DNA of 49,309 nucleotides, taken from assembly GCA_903828565.1 (NCBI GenBank), contig CAIKMQ010000030.1:1-49309 (forward strand), written 5' to 3'. Source of the DNA: an uncultured Leptolinea sp. (GTDB lineage Bacteria > Chloroflexota > Anaerolineae > Anaerolineales > Anaerolineaceae). Positions 7,481-17,061 of this stretch are shown in pieces. The stretch's first letter is position 1. Each line of letters opens with the position of its first letter. The position numbers were made by a program, and so were the translations under genes. Under the pieces are notes generated by a model, which worked only from the letters and a program-made list of their open reading frames with translations, had not been told where the DNA came from and did no database searches.

Positions 7481-10471
7481 TTATTCAACGAACTCTGTAG
7501 AGAAGGTATTCAGGTCCTCGGCTGCACTCTTCAGGTCCTTTATTAAACCAGCAACCCCAATACTGCTTTTTACTTTTCCCTGCAACTCGATCCCTGCTGC
7601 TACTGTCGCAATCGCATTGGCCGAGAAATTAGCAGCAGCGCCTTTTAGAGAGTGGGCAGTTCGTGTCAGGCTTTCATAATCCTGTCGAGCCAGGGCTTCT
7701 TCCAATGCCCCTATCCTGGCTGGCAGATCTGCGGTGAATTCCAGCAGCAACCGTTTGAAGAAAGCCTTGTCATCCATAAATCTTGGTAAGGCGGTTCTCA
7801 GATCGATGGGAGGAGTCGTTGCCAATTTACTGTCATCCTTTCCTGTATCGGAGGCCTCAGGTGAATTTCCATGCGTCTTTTCATCGACCGCATCCTGAAG
7901 CCATTTCTGCAGGTTATTATAGAAATCCTGCAAGTCCAACGGTTTCGGTAAATAATCATCCATGCCAGCCGCCATACACAGCTCGCGATCGCCCTTCATA
8001 GCGTGTGCGGTCAATGCGATAATCGGCGTATGGCTGCCGGCGGGTTCTTTCGCCCGGTATTGCCGGGTGGCTTCAAAACCATCCATTTCCGGCATCTGGA
8101 CATCCATCAGAACAAGCGCGTATGGTTTCATTAACATTGCAGTCAACGCTGCCGAGCCGCTTTCAACGACATCCACGGCACAGCCGGCTTTTTGCAATAA
8201 ATGAACAACCAGTTTCTGATTGATGGGGTTATCCTCTGCCAGCAACACCGGCACATGACGCCGACTGATCTCTTCCAAAAAGTGAGCGGTGATCAACGCC
8301 GATGGAGGCTGGCCTTTCTTCGCTTCGATCTCATACTTACCCATGACTGTTAACAACATCTCATGCAGGTGATCTTTCTTTACCGGCTTGATGAGGTAAC
8401 CTTCACAACCCATGTTCAATAACTTGGCAGCGTCCCCGCGGCGGCCGATCGAGGTGAGGATGATTACGTGGATATCTTTCACCTCCTCACAGGCTTTAAT
8501 CTCTTCCAGGACTTGAATACCGTCTTTCATTGGCATCTGCATGTCCAGCAGCAGGATCTGGAAAGGATCGCCCTGTTCCTTTGCCTTTTGCAGATGATCC
8601 ACAATATGCAGGTTATCTTCAGTGGCTTCCGGCCGGCAGCCAAAGAGTTCCAATTCCAGATTGAGGATCAGGCGGTTGGTCGGGTTATCATCAACGACCA
8701 GAATGTGGGTATCTTTAATGTCATCTGCGTAGTAATCGGTCTCATCCACCTGGGTATTGCTTTTCTTGAATTCGACCGTGAACCAGAAAGTACTGCCGGC
8801 ATTCGGCTCGCTGAACAGCCCGATCTCTCCGTGCATCAATTCAATCAGCTGCTTAGAGATGGCAAGCCCTAAACCGGTACCGCCGTATTTCCGGGTGGTG
8901 GAGCTATCCACCTGGACAAAACGTTCGAAGATGCTGCCTTGCCGTTCAGGGGGTATACCGATCCCCGTATCGGTGACGCTGAATTTCAAAGTAATACTTT
9001 CTTCTGTTCCCCGGTGGTAGGCCAGGCGAAGAACCACCTCACCATGACTGGTGAATTTCACCGCGTTGCCCGTCAGATTCATCAAGACCTGCCGCACTCG
9101 TCCCGGGTCCCCGATTACGCGGGAGGGGATGTTCGGTTGCACCAGGCTGATCATTTCCACGCCTTTTGTCTCCACCCGCGGGGCGAGCGCTATAGCTACA
9201 TTTTCCAACAGGGCCCGCGGATCAAATTCTACTTCATCCAGCTCCATATATCCGGATTCGATTTTGGAGAAGTCAAGAATGTCATTCAACAGAGCGAGGA
9301 GAGCGTCTGCGCTTTCTTTGGCAGTACTCAGGAAATCCCTTTGTTCATTTGATAGCTCTGTCTCCTGTGTTAGTTCGATCATGCCGAGAATGCCGTTCAT
9401 CGGTGTGCGGATCTCATGGCTCATGTTTGCCAAGAATTCGCTCTTGGCGCGGTCGGCAGCTTCAGCCGCCCGCCTGGCCTGGAAAATGTCGCTGACATCG
9501 TGATACATCACGAAGGAACCGTACGCCCGTCCGCCAATATTCACGGGCACGCCAAAAATCTCCACATCGATCGCGGTACCGTCCCGATGGATGCGTTGGC
9601 CAAAATCATGGATCTTCTTGCCGCCTGCCATGTCTTCAGACATCTTTCGCGCCAGCTCGGTTTCCTTCTCTCCGACGATAAGTAGATCCACTTCTTTTTT
9701 AACTACTTCCTGCAATTGGTAACCAAACAATTGCGTGAATGCCGGGTTGCAGGCGAGAATACGCTGCTGATTGTCCAGAATCAACACAGAGATCGGGCTG
9801 TTGCTGATGAGGACTTCCAGGTATTCTTTCTGATGGCCGATCTCGCGACTGACGCGATACTCTTCGGTGGTATCCCGAATAATGTAAATGCTCCCGGGTT
9901 CACTGGTATCCAGCGTCATCGGATTGACAGTGATAGTGTGCCAACCGGGTATTGCTCGCAAACAAACATGCGTATCCAATGCAGGCATCTTGCCCGAAAC
10001 GTCCGCAAAGATATCATCGAATTTGCAGCAAAGGATCGCCTGGTAAGATAAACCGGTAGTCATAATGGCCGCTTTGTTGCAGCGAACGATCGTACCAGAG
10101 AGATCTGTCAATACGATCACATCCGCGACTGCATCAAAAATCGCCTCCCAGGTCCGTTTGGCATGGGTAATCTTCTCTTCCGTGGTTTTCTGTGCTTCAA
10201 TGACTTTGCGGTTCTCAACCAGTAGTTTTTGCAGCTCGACATTACTTTGCATCTGGCGAATTTGCATATCCTGGATCGGAGCCATTTTCGTATCTTCAAA
10301 GCGGCCAATACCATACCCGATGAGCGGATGCAGGATGATTAAGGCGACATAAAAATACCAGGGGGTACTGGGGGAGATCTGGTTCAGCATAAGCGAGAGC
10401 AACAACCCCACCATGCCGCCTGCCATTGAGTAGAAAGAGGTTCGTTTAGTATAGGGAGTTATTGGTGCCAT
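7481..10471 (-). CDS. Hybrid sensor histidine kinase with two PAS, two receivers and HPt
   Basis: 996 aa, membrane-bound. Two helices at about 15-55 are followed by a coiled coil (65-105). Two PAS domains span roughly 108-200 and 215-330. The HisKA domain has its phospho-acceptor His352 in SHEIRTPMNG. The HATPase_c domain carries N469 (LTGNAVKF), DTGIGIP and GGTGLGL. Receiver 1 has Asp643, receiver 2 has Asp790, and the HPt domain has His940 in AHSLKGAAANF. All elements of a full internal phosphorelay are intact. A GAGG ribosome site precedes the ATG. The gene is 8 bp behind ppk2 and 13 bp before the response regulator, so the relay output is probably that regulator. The signal is unknown. 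Confidence 0.94.
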   Translation of the reverse strand: MAPITPYTKRTSFYSMAGGMVGLLLSLMLNQISPSTPWYFYVALIILHPLIGYGIGRFEDTKMAPIQDMQIRQMQSNVELQKLLVENRKVIEAQKTTEEKITHAKRTWEAIFDAVADVIVLTDLSGTIVRCNKAAIMTTGLSYQAILCCKFDDIFADVSGKMPALDTHVCLRAIPGWHTITVNPMTLDTSEPGSIYIIRDTTEEYRVSREIGHQKEYLEVLISNSPISVLILDNQQRILACNPAFTQLFGYQLQEVVKKEVDLLIVGEKETELARKMSEDMAGGKKIHDFGQRIHRDGTAIDVEIFGVPVNIGGRAYGSFVMYHDVSDIFQARRAAEAADRAKSEFLANMSHEIRTPMNGILGMIELTQETELSNEQRDFLSTAKESADALLALLNDILDFSKIESGYMELDEVEFDPRALLENVAIALAPRVETKGVEMISLVQPNIPSRVIGDPGRVRQVLMNLTGNAVKFTSHGEVVLRLAYHRGTEESITLKFSVTDTGIGIPPERQGSIFERFVQVDSSTTRKYGGTGLGLAISKQLIELMHGEIGLFSEPNAGSTFWFTVEFKKSNTQVDETDYYADDIKDTHILVVDDNPTNRLILNLELELFGCRPEATEDNLHIVDHLQKAKEQGDPFQILLLDMQMPMKDGIQVLEEIKACEEVKDIHVIILTSIGRRGDAAKLLNMGCEGYLIKPVKKDHLHEMLLTVMGKYEIEAKKGQPPSALITAHFLEEISRRHVPVLLAEDNPINQKLVVHLLQKAGCAVDVVESGSAALTAMLMKPYALVLMDVQMPEMDGFEATRQYRAKEPAGSHTPIIALTAHAMKGDRELCMAAGMDDYLPKPLDLQDFYNNLQKWLQDAVDEKTHGNSPEASDTGKDDSKLATTPPIDLRTALPRFMDDKAFFKRLLLEFTADLPARIGALEEALARQDYESLTRTAHSLKGAAANFSANAIATVAAGIELQGKVKSSIGVAGLIKDLKSAAEDLNTFSTEFVE

Positions 10472-10479
10472 GCATTCCT

Positions 10480-11313
10480 CTATGCCTGTGCGGATTGTGC
10501 ATTCGGATCCAGCTGAGACGCATATTGCTCGATACCCTCGACTGGTTGAGGATATCGCATTCTTAGTTTCTCCAACTCATTCACCAGGATCTGCGCCACC
10601 ATTAAATTGCGATACCAGTTGCGGTCTGCAGGGATGGCATACCACGGCGCCCAGGGCTTGCTGGTTTTTTGCAGCACATCCTCATAGGCATGCATGTACT
10701 CTTTCCAATGGTTGCGCTCGCTCAAATCACCTGGGTTGAATTTCCACTGCTTGGCTGGGTCTGTGATCCGATCCAGCAGTCTTTCTTTCTGTTCCTCAGG
10801 GCTGATGTGCAGAAAGAATTTCAAGATCGTCACACCCTCATCCGCCAGCATTCGCTCAAATTCGCATATATGGCGGTAACGCTTTTTCCACACTTTTGCA
10901 GGTACCAGCTTGTGCACCCGCACCACCAGCACATCTTCGTAATGACTGCGATTGAAGATAACGATCTCCCCCTTGCCAGGCACCTGGCGGTGTATTCGCC
11001 AGAGGTAATCATGATCCATTTCCTCCGTGCTAGGCACTTTAAAGCTTGCCACACGGACACCTTGCGGGTTCACCCCTTCGAACACACTGCGGATCACGCC
11101 ATCCTTACCGCCGGTATCCATTGCCTGTAATACTATGAGTACCCGGTGTTGATGTTCAGCATACAGAATTTCCTGCAGTGATTCAAGCTTTTTATTTAAC
11201 TTTGCCAGCTCAGCCAGGCCATCTTTCTTCCCACCCTCAAAATGGGAGGTGTCACTGGCATCAAAATCCATCAGCCGGGGTGTGTTCTTAGCTGTGATCA
11301 GGTAAGGTTCCAT
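10480..11313 (-). CDS. ppk2: Polyphosphate kinase 2 family protein
   Basis: 277 aa. PPK2 enzymes transfer phosphate between polyphosphate and nucleotides, usually making ADP or ATP from AMP or ADP. The lid and P-loop regions are clear: QAMDTGGKDG (63-72) is the Walker A equivalent, FNRSHYEDVLV (120-130) carries Walker B, and KQWKFNPGDL and WKEYMHAYEDVL are family landmarks. The length fits the short single-domain class. The start is the ATG with GGAG eight bases upstream; the ATG 27 bases earlier overlaps a perfect TATAAT box and is unlikely to be transcribed. First gene of the run that continues into the hybrid kinase. Nucleotide preference (AMP or ADP) cannot be told here. Confidence 0.93.
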   Translation of the reverse strand: MEPYLITAKNTPRLMDFDASDTSHFEGGKKDGLAELAKLNKKLESLQEILYAEHQHRVLIVLQAMDTGGKDGVIRSVFEGVNPQGVRVASFKVPSTEEMDHDYLWRIHRQVPGKGEIVIFNRSHYEDVLVVRVHKLVPAKVWKKRYRHICEFERMLADEGVTILKFFLHISPEEQKERLLDRITDPAKQWKFNPGDLSERNHWKEYMHAYEDVLQKTSKPWAPWYAIPADRNWYRNLMVAQILVNELEKLRMRYPQPVEGIEQYASQLDPNAQSAQA

Positions 11314-11338
11314 AGTGCGCTCCGGGTGTGCATAATTC

Positions 11339-11344
11339 ATTATA
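11339..11344 (-). promoter_or_regulatory. Probable -10 box of the ppk2-kinase operon
   Basis: A perfect TATAAT on the minus strand would start transcription about 20 bases before the ppk2 ATG, leaving room for its GGAG site. The -35 region is poor. Confidence 0.5.
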
Positions 11345-11488
11345 CACTGTCAGGGTAGCATGAAAAATATCACGGGTTTTGGTATTTTCTCGACGATTTC
11401 CATGAACAATCATCCATTGGCGAAATTAGAATTCCTGGACCGACATCTGGTTTTGCTTGGCAGATTTTCCGGCAAAAGGCCTCAGGAG

Positions 11489-11494
11489 TATAAT
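11489..11494 (+). promoter_or_regulatory. Probable -10 box of tldD-pmbA
   Basis: A perfect TATAAT stands 42 bases before the tldD start, with the GGAGG site between. No clear -35. The rest of this divergent gap (11345-11536) holds nothing else I can identify. Confidence 0.45.
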
Positions 11495-11536
11495 AGGTAA
11501 GTTCTACCCATCCCCATCGACCGGAGGGATTTCCCC

Positions 11537-12991
11537 ATGCTGGATGATATCAAGAAACAGATCAAACGCCTGCAAGCACAAGGCGCGACCTATGTCGATA
11601 CCCGCTGGTATCCGTATGAAGAGAGGAATAGCCTCTCCATGTGGAACGGTAACCTGAAAGATACCAACGCAACCCGCCAAAGCGGCGTAGGCGTTCGCGT
11701 TCTCTACAAAGGCGCCTGGGGGTTCTCAGCCTCCTCGAATGTTGAACAGCTGACTGCCATCTACGACCGCGCGCTGGAGAATGCCCGCGTGGCAGCAGAG
11801 CGGGTCACCTTCCCCATCCGACTGGCTGAAAAGGATATCCTGCAGGCTTCTTTCGCCAGCCCCAATCAGGTGGATCCATTCACTGTTCCTCTGGCAGAGA
11901 AAGTTGACCTGATGAAACAGGTGGATGCCTGGTTGAAGGATGATGCCGTGCAGCAGCGGTCTGTAGATTTGACCTTAACCCGCCGCCTGGCACACTTCAT
12001 AGATTCAGAGGGCAGCCAGATCGAAAAGAACATTGTCGATGTTTTCACCAGGGTGGAAGTATCCAGCCAGGATGAGAATGGGGTCACGCAGGAGCGTAAA
12101 TTCCGCCTGGGCCGCAGGGGTGAGTCCCGCGGCTGGGAAAATTTTGACCCGGCATTCTTTCAAGAAATCTCGCTGCGTATCGTTCAAGAATTAAAAGAAT
12201 TACTGGCAGCGCCAGAATGCCCCAAAGATGACCGCTCTGTCATTCTGCTGCACTCCATCATGTTCCTGCAGACCCACGAAACGATTGGCCACGCGTTGGA
12301 GCTGGACCGCATCCTCGGGTACGAGTTGGCATTTGCCGGCGGATCTTTCGTCACCCTGGATGATTTTGGGAAGCTGCGATACGGTTCTAACAAACTGACC
12401 GCACGCGCGAATGCCACTCTGCCGAACAGCCCCGGCAGTTTTGGGTTTGATGATGATGGCGTACCCGCCCAGGATAACCTGCTGATCGACCGCGGTTTGC
12501 TTGTCGGAGCCATCACTTCACGCCAGATGGTGGAAGAGGCAAATGCCCGCGCCCGCCGGGAGATCTTCCAGGGCAGCAGCGGCGCAAACCGGGCTACAGC
12601 CTTCTACCGGGTTCCGATCGAGCGCATGACCAACATCAATATCGACTCCGGCACAGACGGTACGCTTGAAGATATCATCGCGGGCACCGAACACGGCATC
12701 ATTCTGGATGGCGACCGATCCTGGTCCATCGGCTCCAATCGCGAACAATTCCACTTTGGAACTGAGATCGGCTGGCTGGTGGAAAACGGCCTGAAAAAAG
12801 GCGTGGTGAAGAATTCCACCTATAAAGGCGACACCCTCAAATTCTGGAACTCTCTTTCAGCTGTAGGCAATGCCAGTACCTGGAAGATGCACTTTGTTGA
12901 TAACTGCGGCAAAGGTCAGCCTAACCAGATCATCCAACTGGGACACGGTGTACCCATCTGCCGTTTCGATAACGTTCGCGTGGGAGAATAA
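11537..12991 (+). CDS. tldD: TldD-type metalloprotease subunit
   Basis: 484 aa. TldD is the catalytic subunit of the TldD-TldE (PmbA) heterodimer, a zinc protease that trims unfolded peptides and modified-peptide leaders in the cytoplasm. The metal site HExxxH is present as HETIGH beginning at residue 247. The C-terminal glycine-rich modulator-of-gyrase fold (GSFGFDDDG, GSSGANRA) is also present. GGAGG lies nine bases before the ATG. It is followed after two bases by pmbA, the usual arrangement. No ribosomally made peptide precursor is apparent next to it, so the substrate is unknown. Confidence 0.93.
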   Translation: MLDDIKKQIKRLQAQGATYVDTRWYPYEERNSLSMWNGNLKDTNATRQSGVGVRVLYKGAWGFSASSNVEQLTAIYDRALENARVAAERVTFPIRLAEKDILQASFASPNQVDPFTVPLAEKVDLMKQVDAWLKDDAVQQRSVDLTLTRRLAHFIDSEGSQIEKNIVDVFTRVEVSSQDENGVTQERKFRLGRRGESRGWENFDPAFFQEISLRIVQELKELLAAPECPKDDRSVILLHSIMFLQTHETIGHALELDRILGYELAFAGGSFVTLDDFGKLRYGSNKLTARANATLPNSPGSFGFDDDGVPAQDNLLIDRGLLVGAITSRQMVEEANARARREIFQGSSGANRATAFYRVPIERMTNINIDSGTDGTLEDIIAGTEHGIILDGDRSWSIGSNREQFHFGTEIGWLVENGLKKGVVKNSTYKGDTLKFWNSLSAVGNASTWKMHFVDNCGKGQPNQIIQLGHGVPICRFDNVRVGE

Positions 12992-12993
12992 AC

Positions 12994-14379
12994 ATGAAAG
13001 AGATTGTCTTTTCCACACTGGAACAATTACGAAATTATGCTCGCCAACAGGGGCTGACTGCCACCTTCCTCTACCGCGAGGAGGATAGCAGCCTGATGCG
13101 CTTTGCGAATTCGGCCATTTCCCTGAATACCAATGAACACCTGATAGCGATCGAGATCACGGTGTATGACGGCAGCCGGCGCGCCAGTTATGAGGTGATC
13201 GCCAGCCCCGGTGATCAAGAAGCCCTCCTCCGCGGGGTGGATACCGCCGCAGAGATGGTGAAGCATACCATGCCGCTGGATTACGCCCCCACGGTGACCG
13301 CAATCAAAATAGATTTTGTGGATGAGAGCGGTTTCGATGCAGCGCTTGCAGAAATGTCCAGCCAGCAGAAGCTGGAGTACTTCAATGCTGCGGCTGCTGG
13401 CATGGAAACCGGTGAGCTGAGACTGGGCGGAATCTTTTCCAGCGGTATCAATGTGCTGGCCATTTGCAGTACATTGACCGATCAGACCCAGTACATCAAA
13501 TTCACCGATGCCCAGGTGAACGTCGTCCTCTCACATGCCGTGGATAAGTGGGAAGTGCTGGCGGAACAATCCGCTGCCAGGAAGACCGACCTGGATCCAA
13601 CCCCCTTGCAGGATCACCTCTCCTTCCTGGTAGAGCACTACCGGCAAGACCCGCCCATCCAATTGCCCCTCGGAAAGTATGACATCATCTTCGGCGCATC
13701 TGCCACTGCCCACATGCTGCATTTCATGCACTGGATCGGGTTCAATGGTGGATTGATGAAACGCGGTTACTCTTTCCTGAGCGAAGCAGAGATCGGTACG
13801 CAGGTTCTTTCTCCCCTGGTCAACATGGCAGATGATACGTCTGATTACCGCACCTTCCCGCTGCGCCAGGACTTGATTGGTATGGATCGCAGCCGCTACC
13901 CGTTATTCGAAAAAGGTATTTTCAGGGGCTTTACCTACCTGCAGGATGAGGCAGATGAATTTGCTCAACCCGCGACCGGTCACACCGTCTATCATGACAG
14001 CCTGACCTTCGCTGGTGGTGATCACCCGGTAAGCTCACTGCGACAGCTGGTATCAGAACCGCGTGACACGGACCTGCTGTACTTCCCCTACCTGCACTAT
14101 GCCAATATTGTCAATCCGTCACGTGGTGTGCTGACGGGCAGCAGCAGATTTGGCGCTCTGCTTCTGAAAAAGGATGGAACCATTGCCGTACCGTTCAATG
14201 TACGCATTTCTCCCAGCTTGAAAGACATTCTGGGGTCTCAGCTGGCTTGGCTTTCACGCGAGAGCGAAGCCAATAACATTTCTCTCTCTTACGGAGCCCG
14301 CAACCCGCAGGCCATTGTGGTACCCAAGTTTATGCGTGTGAACGGTGTGGAGATCACTCACTCCAACAGTTCTTACTAA
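12994..14379 (+). CDS. pmbA: PmbA/TldE-type protease partner
   Basis: 461 aa. It is the non-catalytic partner of TldD: the fold is the same but there is no HExxxH motif at the equivalent place. The N-terminal part (RFANSAISLNTNEHLIAIE) and the C-terminal segment with HYANIVNPSRGVLTGSSR match the modulator-of-gyrase family. A GGGAG site overlaps the end of tldD, so the two are translationally coupled. A strong hairpin terminator follows. Confidence 0.92.
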   Translation: MKEIVFSTLEQLRNYARQQGLTATFLYREEDSSLMRFANSAISLNTNEHLIAIEITVYDGSRRASYEVIASPGDQEALLRGVDTAAEMVKHTMPLDYAPTVTAIKIDFVDESGFDAALAEMSSQQKLEYFNAAAAGMETGELRLGGIFSSGINVLAICSTLTDQTQYIKFTDAQVNVVLSHAVDKWEVLAEQSAARKTDLDPTPLQDHLSFLVEHYRQDPPIQLPLGKYDIIFGASATAHMLHFMHWIGFNGGLMKRGYSFLSEAEIGTQVLSPLVNMADDTSDYRTFPLRQDLIGMDRSRYPLFEKGIFRGFTYLQDEADEFAQPATGHTVYHDSLTFAGGDHPVSSLRQLVSEPRDTDLLYFPYLHYANIVNPSRGVLTGSSRFGALLLKKDGTIAVPFNVRISPSLKDILGSQLAWLSRESEANNISLSYGARNPQAIVVPKFMRVNGVEITHSNSSY

Positions 14380-14384
14380 ACAAG

Positions 14385-14424
14385 AAGAGGCATGCGGATT
14401 TTCATTATGCATGCCTCTTTTAAA
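14385..14424. terminator. Bidirectional terminator between pmbA and the dehydrogenase gene
   Basis: Eleven perfect base pairs (AAGAGGCATGC with GCATGCCTCTT) enclose a 13-base loop, with TTTAAATA on the plus side and a TCTTGTTT tail on the minus side. It serves two convergent genes. Confidence 0.75.
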
Positions 14425-14442
14425 TATCTTCCAAGATAACTC

Positions 14443-15462
14443 TCAATATCCTTTATCCAATTTGACCAGATTGAGCGGCGGCAACCCGCGCGCATACCGG
14501 TCCAGGTTCTCGGCGAACAGGCTGGCCGCGCGCTGATTGTATTCTCGGCTGATGCCGGCAATGTGAGGTGTGATGATCACATTCGGTAATTGCCATAGCG
14601 GGTTGTCAGGCAATAGCGGTTCGCGGGTGAACACATCCAATGCCGCACCGGCCAACCGTTTCTCCTGCAGGGCAGAGAGCAGCGCTGCCTCATCCACAAT
14701 CTCACCGCGGGATATGTTCACAAGGACTGCGGACGGTTTGCAGACAGCCAGCTCATCTACGCCGATCATGTGTTTTGTTTCGGAGGTCAGGGGCACACAA
14801 ACTACGATGAAATCACTTTCCTGCAGCACGCTCTTCAAAGCCTGGGGTGGGTATAACCGGGTGAAATAATCCCCGCCCGGGTCACCCATACCGTCGGGAG
14901 TGTAACCGGTATCTTCGGGATGCATTGCATCTCTTTTGACGGCCAGCACGCGGGCGCCGAATGGCTGCAACAGCCGCGCGACCTGCCTGCCGATGGAACC
15001 ATAGCCCACCAGGCAGACCGTGCTGCCGCGCAATTCCAGCGGGGCGAAATGCTCCCAGCGGTCGGCCGGCCAATCTCGTGCCGCCTGATTGGCATTTAAT
15101 GCGGGCAGCTGGTGCCCGAATGCCAGCAGCATCAGCAGAATATACTCTGCCACCTGAGAACTGGCAGAACCGCTGAGATTACTCGTCAGTAACCCGGGGC
15201 GCTGCAGAAGCGGGGCATCCAGGGCAAAATCGATGCCGGCGTAATGGAATTGCACCCAGCGTAATAACGGCACTTGCTCCGGCGTGGGTAAAATTCGGTC
15301 GGTGTACAGGACTTCCACTTTATTCCAGATCTCCTCAGGGATATCCTCTACCTGTCGCGCAGGAGCGAATTTCACACGGATACCGTGCGCGGCTTCGCGG
15401 ATCTGTACTTGTTGCGCTTCATTGAAAGGGATGGTCACCAGGACTTCTATGCTCTTTGCCAT
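14443..15462 (-). CDS. D-isomer-specific 2-hydroxyacid dehydrogenase
   Basis: 339 aa. A cytoplasmic NAD(P)H-dependent oxidoreductase interconverting 2-oxo and D-2-hydroxy acids. The Rossmann motif GYGSIG is at 153-158. The catalytic triad is complete: Arg252 in NISRGE, Glu281 in TREPL, His300 in TPHIAG. The helix 126-136 and the insert at 180-205 (HPEDTGYTPDGMGDPGGDY) resemble GhrA-like and plant-type hydroxypyruvate reductase relatives. Two consecutive ATG codons occur; the second has GAGG at the best distance and was chosen. Substrate not predictable. Confidence 0.9.
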   Translation of the reverse strand: MAKSIEVLVTIPFNEAQQVQIREAAHGIRVKFAPARQVEDIPEEIWNKVEVLYTDRILPTPEQVPLLRWVQFHYAGIDFALDAPLLQRPGLLTSNLSGSASSQVAEYILLMLLAFGHQLPALNANQAARDWPADRWEHFAPLELRGSTVCLVGYGSIGRQVARLLQPFGARVLAVKRDAMHPEDTGYTPDGMGDPGGDYFTRLYPPQALKSVLQESDFIVVCVPLTSETKHMIGVDELAVCKPSAVLVNISRGEIVDEAALLSALQEKRLAGAALDVFTREPLLPDNPLWQLPNVIITPHIAGISREYNQRAASLFAENLDRYARGLPPLNLVKLDKGY

Positions 15463-15526
15463 CATCTCACCTCGCATTTATTATAGTAGATTCATCCCAT
15501 TTTATCGGCCAAATACTTTCCGCCCC

Positions 15527-15556
15527 TTGCACCTTATACCGAACCTTTGCTAAAAT
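15527..15556 (+). promoter_or_regulatory. Promoter of the photolyase gene
   Basis: TTGCAC, 18-base spacer, TAAAAT. The predicted start of transcription near 15563 leaves a 36-base leader that holds the AAGGAG ribosome site. Confidence 0.55.
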
Positions 15557-15598
15557 CGGAGTTTTGTAGCACAATTACCGTGAAGGAGAGCAGCCTCT

Positions 15599-17020
15599 AT
15601 GACAACAGGAATCTGGTGGATCCGCCGCGATCTTCGGTTGGATGACAACCCGGCACTGCAGGAAGCGGTCACTCACAGCGATCACCTGGTACCTCTCTAC
15701 ATTCTTGATCCCACCCTCCTTTCCCATCCTGCAGAGAAACGAAAATCCTTCCTTTTTGATGGTCTACGCGCGCTCGATGCCAGCCTGCGCCGTCACGGAA
15801 GTCAACTGGTCGTCATGCAGGGAGAGCCGCAGCAGGTCATTGCAGATGTCGTGCACACTACCGGCGCGCAGGCTATCTATGCCGAAGCGGATTACTCCCC
15901 GTACGCACGCAAACGCGACCAGGCAATCGCTGCCAACTTTCCATTCTGGCTGGTCCACGGGCTGACAGTTTTCCCGCCAGGCTTTATCCAAAAATCCACA
16001 GGCTGCCCGTATACGGTCTATACCTATTTCAATCGGGCGTGGAAAAGCTTGCCCACCCCGTCGCCCTGCTGTGCTGAAGGTAAGTTTCGCATTCCACCAC
16101 TACCGGAAAACCTGCCAGTGTCACAACCGATACCGCCATCCACTGCGCGGAACCTGGCTCTGCAAGCCGGGGAGAAAGCCGGTTTTGAGCGCTTGCAGCA
16201 CTTCCTTGCCGGGCCCATTACACGCTATGGACAGGAGCGCGACCTGCTGGCTTCAGATGCGACCTCCATGTTGGCCCCGTACCTTCGGTTCGGTATGCTT
16301 TCCATCCGCGGGCTGGTTGCTGAAGCGCGCTTCGCAATGGAAAATGCCACAGATGAACAGACTCATAAGAATGCATCGCTCTGGTTGGATCAACTCATCT
16401 GGCGTGACTTTTATTTTTCGATCCTTCATCATTTCCCCCAAGTGTTGAAGACATCTTTCCGAAAGGACCTGCAAAACATTCAATGGCGCAATGCCCCGCA
16501 GGACCTCGAAGCCTGGAAACAGGGAAAGACCGGCTACCCGGTGGTCGATGCAGGGATGCGTCAATTAAGACAGACCGGCTGGATGCATAACCGCGCCCGC
16601 ATGATCACCGCATCCTTCTTAGTGAAGGACCTGCTGATTAACTGGCAGGATGGCGAAGCCTGGTTTATGGAGCAGCTGCTGGACGGTGACCCGGCATTGA
16701 ACAATGGCGGTTGGCAATGGTCCGCCGGCGTCGGCACGGATGCTGCCCCATATTTTCGCATTTTCAACCCCACCCTTCAGGGCCGCAAGTTCGACCCCGA
16801 AGGTGAATACATTCGCCGCTGGGTACCTGAACTGACTCGCGTACCAGATAAATATATCCACCAGCCCTGGTTAATGCCTTCTGAGATCCAACAACAATCC
16901 GGTTGTGTGATCGGGATCCATTACCCGCGGCCAATCGTGGATCACCAACAGATCAAAGAACGGACCTTGCAGGCTTACCACACCGGACAAAAATACCAGG
17001 TGCTTGAATCCTGCGACTAA
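15599..17020 (+). CDS. phr: Deoxyribodipyrimidine photolyase, class I
   Basis: 473 aa. A light-driven flavoenzyme that splits cyclobutane pyrimidine dimers. The N-terminal antenna domain opens with IWWIRRDLRLDDNPAL. The FAD-binding helical domain (about 205-460) has YLRFGMLS, WRDFYF, the VVDAGMRQLRQTGWMHNRARM block, and GGWQWSAGVGTDAAPYFRIFNP (only its core motifs are quoted), including the tryptophans and Asn expected for CPD repair. AAGGAG lies ten bases upstream. The UbiA gene follows after 41 bp and may be cotranscribed. A 6-4 photolyase or cryptochrome is less likely given these motifs. Confidence 0.95.
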   Translation: MTTGIWWIRRDLRLDDNPALQEAVTHSDHLVPLYILDPTLLSHPAEKRKSFLFDGLRALDASLRRHGSQLVVMQGEPQQVIADVVHTTGAQAIYAEADYSPYARKRDQAIAANFPFWLVHGLTVFPPGFIQKSTGCPYTVYTYFNRAWKSLPTPSPCCAEGKFRIPPLPENLPVSQPIPPSTARNLALQAGEKAGFERLQHFLAGPITRYGQERDLLASDATSMLAPYLRFGMLSIRGLVAEARFAMENATDEQTHKNASLWLDQLIWRDFYFSILHHFPQVLKTSFRKDLQNIQWRNAPQDLEAWKQGKTGYPVVDAGMRQLRQTGWMHNRARMITASFLVKDLLINWQDGEAWFMEQLLDGDPALNNGGWQWSAGVGTDAAPYFRIFNPTLQGRKFDPEGEYIRRWVPELTRVPDKYIHQPWLMPSEIQQQSGCVIGIHYPRPIVDHQQIKERTLQAYHTGQKYQVLESCD

Positions 17021-17061
17021 ACCATTATCAAAATATTATTATTCATATCGGACGGTGACCT

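Noticed and set aside
11345-11536. Possible small gene or RNA in the ppk2-tldD gap
   Set aside because: Only two -10 boxes and a ribosome site are visible; no stem-loop or supported frame.
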